Positions 7,339 to 17,900 of a stretch of DNA of 17,944 nt are shown in pieces (positions within the stretch are counted from its first letter, which is position 1; the number at the start of each line of letters is the position of its first letter). The notes below the pieces were generated by a model, which was given only the letters and a program-made list of their open reading frames with translations, was not told the origin of the DNA and made no database searches. Origin of the DNA: an uncultured bacterium (GTDB taxonomy: Bacteria; Bacteroidota; Ignavibacteria; Kapaibacteriales; UBA4661); contig CALCNX010000013.1 of assembly GCA_937899715.1 (NCBI GenBank), forward strand, positions 1 through 17,944. The letters are read 5' to 3'. Both the position numbers and the translations under genes were made by a program.

Positions 7339-8604
7339 TTATTTGTTTAAAATATTTCGGATTTCTTCAAAGAAGGAAGGATTAACTTTTGCTAGATTGG
7401 GATTGATAAAGTCTCTTACATATCTTTGTTCAACTATGATATATCTTGGAAACTTAGTTTCATCACAGCCAGAGGCGATTGCTTTATATGGTGTTGTTAT
7501 TGTATTAACTAATAAGATAGTAATATCGGCATTGTTGGTATGACCATTTGATATGTCAGTAATTAAATTATCCTGTAGAGCATCAATATCTATGTGTAGA
7601 TGATCGTCTGGGCTATTTTCTATGAAAGAAACTTCAAAGGGCTCTTCTACCAAAGCAAATCTTTTGCTGGAAAAAGCGCTTGTGTCACTTAGAGAAGATA
7701 TTTCAATTGCGTGATTTAGCGTGCTAATACAATCAGCTAAAAATATCTTTGGGTTTGAAATAGTGTCTCGTATAGGGTCAAAGTTATATTTATTATCTGA
7801 TGCAATAAACCCTTGCTTGTTTTGTTTTGTATAAGCCGCTAATACTTTGATTGTTTGTATTTCGGTTAATCTACCTTGTAAATGCAATTCAATTTCATTG
7901 ATTACCAAGTTATTGGGAATATTCAATGGGGATATTCTTAGAACGGCATATCTTGTCGGGCTATTAGAATTCTGCTGTAACAAACGCAATTGAACGGGAA
8001 TATATTTTTTTTCTATTTGTGCAGTAATAGTAGTTAAAGGCTGTCCAGTGCTATCAAGAAAATTAAAATATGCCGCATCGCCACCATTACTATTTTCATC
8101 AGGAAGGATTTCGGCTAAAAATTTTTGTCCCAGAGGTATATTTGAAAATCGTAGCCATAATTTAATAGTAGTATCTTTATTAGCCTTGTTGCTTAGGATG
8201 AGATTCTTTACACGTGTCGTAGAGTTTGGCAGTGTAAAAAATATACTTCTATTTTGTAATACTTGTATCGGGAAATATGTCTCAGCTCCCGAAGGTTCTG
8301 GGTTTTTCAGGCTAATAATATTTGTATCTGTGCTACTTGTCAAACTTCCACCCGCATCTTTTGCACCAGCAATAACTGGTGTTGAAGTCCGTAAGTCAGA
8401 GAGTTTTATCTTCACATACAAAATCCGTGATGGTTGTGCGCTATCATGCCGGACACTATCAATGGTCTTTCCATTCAGTTTTACAATGACACCCGGCGCG
8501 AATTTTTTTCCATAAATGGTAATGGTTGTGTCTTGTGCCTGAAGTCGTGGTAGGGCGAACAGCCCGACCAGCACTACTAATACTTTGACTACAAAATGTT
8601 TCAT
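7339..8604 (-). CDS. exported protein with a single TIG-like N-terminal domain
   Basis: A 421-residue protein. The ATG at 8604 is preferred over an in-frame TTG four codons upstream because a clear signal peptide (MKHFVVKVLVVLVGLFALP, cleavage after QAQ) begins there. The first ~90 mature residues (TITIYGKKFAPGVIVKLNGK, later SLKNPEPSGAET) look like one TIG/IPT domain and resemble the TIG modules of the giant protein encoded just upstream. The rest appears to be beta-rich with no recognised domain or catalytic motif. No sorting domain is seen. It starts 44 bases after the giant gene's stop and ends 12 bases before the next start, so it sits in the middle of a likely operon and may be a partner of the giant protein. 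Its first ~300 bases are G+C-rich (32 of 60 in 8521-8580), while the remainder is A+T-rich (19 of 60 in 7801-7860). Confidence 0.78.
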   Translation of the reverse strand: MKHFVVKVLVVLVGLFALPRLQAQDTTITIYGKKFAPGVIVKLNGKTIDSVRHDSAQPSRILYVKIKLSDLRTSTPVIAGAKDAGGSLTSSTDTNIISLKNPEPSGAETYFPIQVLQNRSIFFTLPNSTTRVKNLILSNKANKDTTIKLWLRFSNIPLGQKFLAEILPDENSNGGDAAYFNFLDSTGQPLTTITAQIEKKYIPVQLRLLQQNSNSPTRYAVLRISPLNIPNNLVINEIELHLQGRLTEIQTIKVLAAYTKQNKQGFIASDNKYNFDPIRDTISNPKIFLADCISTLNHAIEISSLSDTSAFSSKRFALVEEPFEVSFIENSPDDHLHIDIDALQDNLITDISNGHTNNADITILLVNTITTPYKAIASGCDETKFPRYIIVEQRYVRDFINPNLAKVNPSFFEEIRNILNK

Positions 8605-8648
8605 AACGTTTGACAAAAGAGGTTGTTGGAATTCAGAATAATGGTGGT

Positions 8649-8935
8649 TTATCGGATAAGCGTCATACGCAGAGTTTTCCGTGTCAGTTTACCTTTGGTA
8701 TCTGTGCTTTGCAGCACAGCAGTATAAACACCGGAAGCCGTTTGATGCCCTGCGTTCCATTGAACTGTGTAGAATCCTGCTTTATACAGTTTTGGCGGCA
8801 CAAGGTCGGCAATCTTCCTTCCAAGCGGGTCTAAGATTTCAATGCCAAGCGTTGCATCATCGGGAACGGCATATTCAATGGATGTCATTCCGTCGAACGG
8901 ATTGGGTGCATTGGGGAACAGTTGTACGCTTGTCG
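8649..8935 (-). other. T9SS type A sorting domain of the giant protein
   Basis: About 95 C-terminal residues opening with FPNAPNPFDGMTSIEY, followed by LGIEILDPLGRKI, YTVQWNA and SGVYTAVL, and ending in a basic LRMTLIR strand. This matches the layout of type A sorting domains and predicts export by the type IX system. The DNA here (29 of 60 G+C in 8821-8880) is richer in G+C than the TIG region upstream of it. Confidence 0.85.
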
Positions 8936-11900
8936 GCAGTCCGGCATACACAGGGAACTCACTACGCTGTCCGTTTGCTGCGGTGAGGTTTCCACCTTCC
9001 TTATAGGCGATCATAGCAGGTAAATCGGGTAGTTCGATTGGATTCGGTAGGATATTGTATACCTCTGTTTTGGGATAAGCTAATGTAACAAATCCTTGTG
9101 TTGACAAAGAGTCCGGCGTTTTCAAGGATATGAGAACCTGTCCTAGTGCCTTATGTAACGAGTCCGGCACAAAAGCCGTGGTTTGTGTTGAGGATTGTCC
9201 GATAATCCTCAACTGTAATGTATCATTCCACCAAACGCGAGTGTTGGCATCAAATCCATTGCCGGAAATAGTGATAGTATCAGCTTTCGATGGCTCACCG
9301 GGGATATACGCTTCCAGAGGAGAAGGGGTGATTTGTGTAATAGTTGGGGGCGGTGCAACTATAGTAATCAATGCTTTTGCACATGAACTACTGAAGCCGG
9401 GTGCAGTAGGATTACATACCAACAGTGAATCTACCGCAATGCGGCTACGCCACTTTGCCGATAGGCGTACAACAAGACCTGTGGAATCAAGTAGTTGTAT
9501 AATAGGTAGATTTTCTTCAGAATAAACAGGGTATGTACCTACTAGTGGGTCAGTTTCCAAGCTATCAAATCTGCGGACGCGAACACTGGTATTGGGTGTA
9601 AAATACTGACCGCGAATAGTAATAAGCGTATCGGTTGTGCCAACAGGAATTTTTGTCGGGTTGACAAATTCAATTGTTGGTGTAGGATAGGTGATAGAGC
9701 TTTTGAAGTAGTAGGGGGTAGAGTTCCCACCATCTCCTGTACCTGTACCAGGATTAGAGACAACAAGAGAATTGATATTATACGCACTGAGGTAAATAGC
9801 AGGTATGCTTACTTCAAGCGAATATTTATCGTCACCGGCAGCATTTTCAATAAACGTTGTCTCCAAACCATCTTTTTTTGGGCGACCATTGACTATAACT
9901 CTTGCACCGTTGACAAAATTTTTGGCGTTTGGTGCTTCACTACCGCCGCTATAAATGCGTACACGGATTGAATCGCGGTAGCCCAGAGTAATTCCGCTTG
10001 TTGCGTTTTGGTTATTTGGAATTAGTTCTTTGTTCGGCATTTTTCGTACTGATTCAATTGTTGGTTTAGGCGAGAGAATATTTTTCTCGAATAAAGATTC
10101 AGTTTGTACACCTTCTTCATTGATAATACCGAACTTAAACAAACCGGGTGCAAATGTAATAAATCGGTCATCAGGTATAGGAATGTTTGTTGAATAGCCA
10201 AAAAGAATATCAGTGTCAGATTGAACCCATTGGAAAATATCATATAAGGATAGGGTTTGACCATTCATAATAATACGTGGATTCTGTAAAGGGAAAAATC
10301 TCGTATATTGGGCTGTGGCAAGAAAATTTCTTCCTTTAATTCTAAAGTATCGCTGGCTTTTATTCTCGCCTCCTGTTCCTGCATATACGCTATCACTTTT
10401 TTCTGAAATATAGCTAATAGCCGGAGGACTTAGGAGACGGGGTGTTTCTACTTTTCGCTCATATTCCACAGAAATACTTTCAATCACAGGATACCTGTTT
10501 GTAATATTCACCCGCCCATACTCCTTTACGCCAACAGTATCAGGATGGAGTGCTTGGAAGGAAAGAATACCTTCTCGATTGACAAACGACGATGGTGGCG
10601 AAACAGGAATCTGTGTTGAAGATGAAGGTTGCCCGAATTCTTGGGGTATAATAATAGTATCTGCGGCTGTAGGCGAACCTGAGATTGGGAAAAATGTGCA
10701 GCGTATTAACGTTTGGCTGTCAAATCGTGTACCGTATAACGTATATGTCCGTTGTCCGAAACTAGGGCGTATTTGTTTGGGTGAAGCGCTATCTACTTTA
10801 GGAAGTTGCGCTGCGTCGTATGCCCTAAATAGCATTGGGTTGGAGAGATAGTAATTTGGTGTCGTGCTGCTTGTATTTAAGTAGTATGGATTAGCAATGC
10901 GTAGTGTATCTATTCCTTCACGGGTAATGTGGATTTTTTGCACATTATTCAAGATTTGGCTTGTTAAGTTGAAAGAGCAGCTATCAAAGCTGCCATTATA
11001 GAGGAGGCGAGATTCTTTGTACACATTTATACCTCTGGCAAAAAATGTTGTATCATATATGTCACTGTTTGCTGAGAATACAACCTTTTGAGGCTTAATA
11101 AGCTGGGCATTAGTTGGTACAATCCCATTGGCAAATACTGTAGAGCTATCGGCAAAATTACCGAATATTGTTCGTGAAGAATTTTCGGTAAGCAAATTAT
11201 TGGTGAACTCAATAATGTTGCTTCCAGGGTTGGTAATCGAAATACGATTATTACCGGATTTAACAAGTATTCCCGGTACCATTATCCTTATCTCATTGGG
11301 AGTAATTGATGAAATATTATTTAAGGGAGAATCATTGAATTTTACTATTGATTTTGGCTCAACAGAAACAAAATGGCTACCTCGAATAATCAAAGTGTCA
11401 ATAGTATAGTTTGCTTGAATTGGAGGTGTGCTTGCGCTAATACTACTAATATCTGGGCGACGGTTGACCACAAACATATACGCATTTTCTCTTGATATTT
11501 TTGCCTGATTTGAGCGGTTTTCTAATACAATCTTATATGTTTTCGCATTTGCCAAAAGATTGTCTGGTAGTATAAAAGATAGGGATTCGCATGATTTGTT
11601 TACAATTGGAAGAAAATCGGATTCCTTATAATATAGAGAATTCTCAATAAGCGTGTCTTTATTAGCAACTGTATCAATTAATCTCACTCGCACATTACCT
11701 AAATTAAATCCAAAGATATTTATTCTTTGTTCAGGTGTTTGGGTATAAACAATAGGACGTGAACGAAACTCATAATTACCATTAATATTCGCTACCGATA
11801 AAATCTGTGGATTTGAGTTGAAAACTCGGAATTTTAATGTTTCTGTATTATCATCGCTACTATTGCTGCCAGTGAATTTATGTTCAAGTTTCATAGTAAG

Positions 11901-14900
11901 AATACATTCCCGAACAGATGCCTTATAAAATAGCCTTGATAATCGTGGTCCTGTAATATATGCAGTTAGATTTTTTCCTGTAATATCGTCAAGTTTAGCA
12001 ATTTCATCATCTAGGATGTCTGTACTACAAGGGGACGTGTATGTAATTATAGCATTCTCACTTGGAAAAACAAAGCCACTACCTTTTAATTCCAGTTTTA
12101 GATCTAAATCTGATGAAGTAAAATTACTTCTATCAGCTAGATCAATATCAACTGTATTCTCTTTTTTAGTCCATTTATTACCAACTTTTACTGAATCAAT
12201 CTGAGGGTAAGGGTTATTTACATTTACGAGAAACGATGACTGACCTTGAAAACAAGCATCATCACTCGAAACAACTGTTACTGAACGTTCTCCTGCACCG
12301 ATACAGCGAAATTTCGTTTGTAAATCCTGTGCCGGAATAATAATCTTACCTAAACTGGGTGCATCCAATGGTCCTGGTAAGTATTGATATTCTATTTCAC
12401 TATTACAAGCAATATTTGGAGAATTTGTCTTTTTAAACCGTAATTTAATAAGCGAATAACACCTTGGTTTATCGAGATATATGCGGACATTAGTAATTGT
12501 AATATCATCTTTGCTATCAATTTTTACTGTAGGGTCAAAGAACCCTTGCAGTTCCCCATTGTTTTTATTGAAAGTAATAAATTTCCTATCTGATTCTAGT
12601 ATTTCGATGGGGGTAAAATTTTTAATAAAAATTGAATCACTCGCGGCATTATATGTAATACTTTCAGGTAAAATGAGATCAATGGTGGTATCATTGATAA
12701 AATGGCTTTCTAATGCAATTCCTCTAAAATATCCTTGTGCATTGCTAAGGAAGTTTTCACCTGAAATACGAAGTGTAGCTAATGTAGCAATTGGAATCTC
12801 CGGCGGCTCAATCTTTGCGATTTGCGGTCTGCCATAGTATGCCTCAATAGTGCGTTGTCCTTGTTGTATTGCTACGTCAAGTGCTTCAATTGTAAACAGT
12901 CCATTCTGTTGGAACCTCAAACTATCAATGCGCAGAGTACCGTTCATTTGTGCTGTACCTCGTACCGTATCCACAATTACGCTATCAGCGTCACGCACAA
13001 GAAGGCTCGTGAGTGGTGGCAATAGGTTCCCGTATTTATCCAGGAATTTTACGGTAAATGGCGGTACACTTCGCCCAATGATACTTGCATTTGTTACGCC
13101 ACTAAAGATGGCACTAAAACGTACACTATCCGCCCCGACGACAAAACTCTTCGTTCCGGTGGTGGTACCGATACCGTCCGCAGTCAGATTGTACGTTCCT
13201 GACCGGGTAAAGGTCAGCGCCTCTGCGGTGTAGATACCTTGCTCCTGTCTGGTCAACGCTATCGTGCCAGTGGTCGCGCCATCGGCAGTTCTGAACCGCA
13301 GCGTTCCCGCGTAGTCGGTAAGATTATCCTGTGCGTTGCGGAAGTACACACTAAAGCTCGCCTGTGTCGTTCCCGCCGTGAGGACGGGCGTAACGCCCCA
13401 AAAATCCACCTTACTGACAGCATTGGTATCGGTCACCACGACCGTCGTCGCGCCGGATACGGTCGTCAGCCCCGGTACGGTCAGGCGGTACGTTCCGGCA
13501 GCAGACAGTTGTGTTGCCACGCTTGCGGTGGACACGCCAATCGCCACGCGTTTCATACTGACGGTTTGGTTCGCGGTCGTGCCGGAGCGGGTGATGACGA
13601 CGTTACGGTTGTAGTCCGTGACGTTGCCGATTTTATCGCGGTACAGCACAATAAACGGCGGCAAACTGTCGCCTGCACTGAGGCGTTCTTGCAGATTACG
13701 GATTTCAGCACTGGCGGCAGCGAGTGGACGCACGGTGAACGCGGTTGTTCCCGTGAGCGTGGTGAGTCCCTGTACGGTAAGGGTATAGTCCCCCGCAACA
13801 CTGACGGGCGTGAGGGTAGCGGTGGAGACCGCAAGGGCAGTGCGGGTAACAGGTATGGTCTTGTTGTTTAGTGGCGTTAATCCTGCCTGCACAAACGGAC
13901 TGGCGCTATTGGTAAACCCAACCGTCCCTTCGTAATCGACCGGATTATCAAACCTATCCCGATAGCGAACGGTAAACGCAGGCAGATTCCCACCAACATT
14001 GATAGCAACGGGCACACTCTGGAACACCGCTTGTGCCGCCACATCGGGCATAACCACAAACGCGCTGTCACCAACGATATTGATAGCGCTGATACCGCTA
14101 ATAGTTATCAAATACGTTCCTAATTTCGTCACCGTGAGCGCCTCTGCCCGGTACTCACCTTTTGCCAGTCGTTGCATTTGGAGCGTATCGCGCTCGGTGC
14201 CACCGACGAGGCGCACAATGACCGCCCCCACAGTGGAGTCGGTCAGATTCCCAAAGCGGTCACGGTACGTGACGGTGAACGGGTTTTGTGTTTCGCCCGC
14301 TATCATTTGCGTTTTCACGCCATCCAATTCCACACGGTAATCGGTGGTGGGGAGAACAGTAACAGCCGTTGTTCCTGCCAGCATAAGCGCTGGCTGCACG
14401 ACAGGCGTATTCAATGCCAACGTGAGCGTTCCCGCCGTTGCCGGACGGAACACGGCAGTGTATTCGCCTTTGATTCCGGTGGCGGCAAGCTGGACGGTGG
14501 CAAGGGTGGTACCCGATTGCTCCAGCGCAATGCTGCTCGTGACAGGAGTCAAATTCCCAAAGCTATCGGTGAAGCGGACACGCACACTCACCGCCGCGCC
14601 CGCCGTGATGGTAGCATTTGCGGGTGTAGTCAGGATGTAGGCGGTTTGTGCCGGAGCAGAGGCGACGGCAAAGGTGCGCGTTCCCACGTACTGCGTGATA
14701 CCGCCGTTCAACGAGAACGTGTATGAGCCGGATTTGGTGAACGCGGTGGGTGTAGCGGTGATAATACCGTACATCGCAGGATTGCCGTTGTCCCAATCGT
14801 ATGACAACGTTCCTGTCACGCCACTAGCGGGCGCATCAAAGGCAATCGCACCCGTCCAAACATCGGTGGGACTGCCCCTGCGGTCGCGTAAGAGAACAGT

Positions 14901-17900
14901 GAACGCCGATTGGTTCGCACCTGCCGTAAGCGTAGGCAGCACATTTTGGAAGTCCGCTCTCACGGCAGGACCCGGCTCTAGGGCGAAACTGCCCGTGCCA
15001 CCGATGGTGATATTGGCGCTTGTTCCGGCAACCTGTACGGTGTAGGCACCGGGTGCATAGAGGCGGATACTGCCAGTGAACACGCCTTGGCTCAGGCGGG
15101 TCATCGTAATGGTGGCAACCGAAGCAAACTCTGCGTTCACGAGCGTTACGTCGGCGGCGTTATCGGTAAGATTGCCGTAGCGGTCGCGGTAGGTGGCGCG
15201 GAGGTTGACCGGAGCGCCTGTACGGGTCATGGCGTTTGTGGTAACAACAAAATCCACCGCGCTCACGCTTGCGGGCACAAGCACAAAACGATTATTGCCG
15301 CTCGTGTTCACAGCACTGATGCCCTGAACGGTCAGGTCATAGTTTCCGGCAATGGTCGCTTGTGTGGATTGCAGAGCGTACACGCCTGCCGAGAGTCGTG
15401 TTTTCGCCAATCGTGCCGGGAACACCGGAGTTGTGCGGTGGGTAAGGATGACCTCACCAAGATTGTTGTCGGTGAGATTGCCGTTTGCGTCATAGTAGGT
15501 TACGGTGACGCTGCGGAGGCTGTCGCCCGCCGTGAGCGTATCAGGTACACTCGCCATCACCACACGGGCATCGCCTGCTGGCTGCACGCGGAACGCAGAG
15601 GTGCCGCTTGTGCTCGTGATACCCTTAACGGTGAGGTTATACGCCCCGACAACAGGGAAGCGTTCGGCAACATCGGCTTGATAGGTGCCAAGGCTGAGAC
15701 GCGAGAGGGTAATCGTGCCACTCACGATACTATCACCAACGCTGGCTGTTGTAGAGTTGCTGTACTGCACGATCAGTTGCTCCGTCGTGAGCGCATCGGT
15801 AAGATTACCGAACGTATCGCGGAACGCGGCAGTAAAGCGGTTCTGTGCGTTGCCTGCGGTTAAAAGCGGGTTCACATTCGTAAAGCGGACACTGGCGGCG
15901 GTGACGGTTTGCACGGTAAAGCGGCGGTTGTACGGCACGCCATTACCCGTGATGTTGAGCGTGTCAATGCCCGTAAAGGATAGGGTATAATTGCCGCTCG
16001 TGGTGTAGCGCACCGTTTCCATGTCATACACGCCTGTACTGAGTCGAGTGTAGCCCAGTACATACCGATAGCCGCCTGCGAGCGGAGCCGTCACAATGAC
16101 GGGTCGGACGCTGTTATCAGTGAGATTATTTTGATTATCGTAATACCGCGTTTGAACGTGCTGTGTCTCTCCGGCGCTGAGTGTTTCTTTGAGTCCCGTC
16201 ATTTCCACACGGACGGCGGGGCGTGTCAGCACAGTAAAGCGGTCAGCACCAATGACGGTGAGTTTGCCGGTTTGTGTGGTATCCACCGAGAGCGCATACA
16301 CACCTGCCACGGGGAATCGCAGGGTATCGGCACGGTAGTTCCCAAGCGAGGTGCGCGTCATCTGGAATGTACCCGTAACACTTGCGCCGTTGGTGCTGGC
16401 TGTATCGGTATTGGTGTACGTGAGCGTCACGGGGTCATTATCCACGAGATTACCCACCGCGTCACGGAACCGCAGCGTAAAGAACCAAAGCCTATCACCA
16501 GCATACAAGAGCGTGTCCAGAGCGATATATTCCACCGATGCCGCTGTTCCGCTGTTCACGGTGAGCGTTTGTGCGGCAGAGAAACCACCACCTACAAGAA
16601 GCGTGTCCACCGCCAAAGAGGGATTACTCACACGGAGCGTGTACGCGCCTTTGACACGGGTAAGTGCGCCGGGAACGTTGACGGTAAGACCGATAACACT
16701 GTCACGAGCAGAGGGCGTAAGGATGGTGTTGGTTGTGCCGTAAGTCAGGCGCACGGTGCTGTTCGGCGCAAAGCGGTCTCCGGCAAAAACGAGCGTCGTA
16801 TCCCGTCCGGCAAGAATGGACGTTGGTGCGATTGTCGTCAATACAGGTGCGGGATTCTGCACGGTGAGGCTGACGATGTTGGACGTGAGCGTCGGCGTAT
16901 TCTTGACTTGTACCGTATGCCGTGCTTGGTAAAACTGCATGGAGTCGGGCAATACCGCACGGAGGCGGGTGGTGCTGACAAATTCAGTATAAACAGGCGA
17001 GCCATCCACGACCACTTTTGCGGCATTATCAAAAAACGTTCCGTTCACCGTCAGTGTCCACGCACGGATGCGGTCACCGAGGGTTGCCGTCGTGGTCGCA
17101 GGGCTAATGCTGGTTATCGTGGGCGATGGCAACCCAATTACCAAGCGTAGCGTATCGGATTCACCACCACCGGAGGGTTGTCCGTTTACGGTTGACGGCG
17201 GATTATACACGCTCAGGAAAAATGTGGTATCATTCACGGGTACGGCAGGGAGTTTGACAAGCAGCGTATCTCCTTGTGTGTTTGGCAGAAACGCCGTATT
17301 CACCAAACTTTGGAGCACACCATTATAGCGCACTTGAGAGGTAGAGGTGAAACTATGCCCCACGAGCGTGAGCGTCCACGCTTTCCCGCTTGCGGTCGTG
17401 GTGTTGGGGAGGAGTGCCGTGAGCACGGGAGCAGGATTGACTGCCGTCAGTGTTTTTGCTGCGGATTGTCCACCGCCTTGCGCAGAGGCAGTTGGCGGAC
17501 TAATGACCCGCACGGAGTACGTGCCACGGGTAGCAAGCAAGGACGCGGGAATGTCAACACGGAGTTCGCTCGTGCTGACGACGGTAGCGTTTTGGAGCAT
17601 CACCGCAGGCAGGAACGTTGCCGCAAGCTGCACGCCGGAGCCGGGAGCGAAGTTTGTGCCTGTGAGCGTGAGGCGTGTGAGTGTTGCTGCCGTTGTGAAG
17701 TCCGGCGCAATACCCGTCAGCACAGGCACGGGGTAAAACACCGTGAGCGCGAGACTGTCAACACTTGTGCCTCCGCCCTGTGTTGCTTGTGCATCATTCT
17801 TGACACGAACAGCGACCGTGCTGCTATCCTGCGTCAGTGTATTTGGCACGAGTGCGCGGAGCGTGGTATTGTTGACAACACTTGTCGGGAGCGACTGCCC

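Noticed and set aside
8048..8515. 155-codon plus-strand frame
   Set aside because: It lies opposite the signal peptide and TIG part of the 421-codon gene, which has far better support. No ribosome binding site or recognisable domain.
12834..16544. Regular ~309-base periodicity as a CRISPR or satellite array
   Set aside because: The period is one protein domain, the copies are diverged at DNA level, and the reading frame is unbroken throughout.
13239..17150. Long plus-strand frames opposite the giant gene (for example 13239-13871, 15087-15863, 16131-17150)
   Set aside because: They lie antisense to the G+C-rich repeat array. They encode Arg/Gly/His/Cys-rich text without domains and have no ribosome binding sites. 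They are by-products of codon bias in the repeats.
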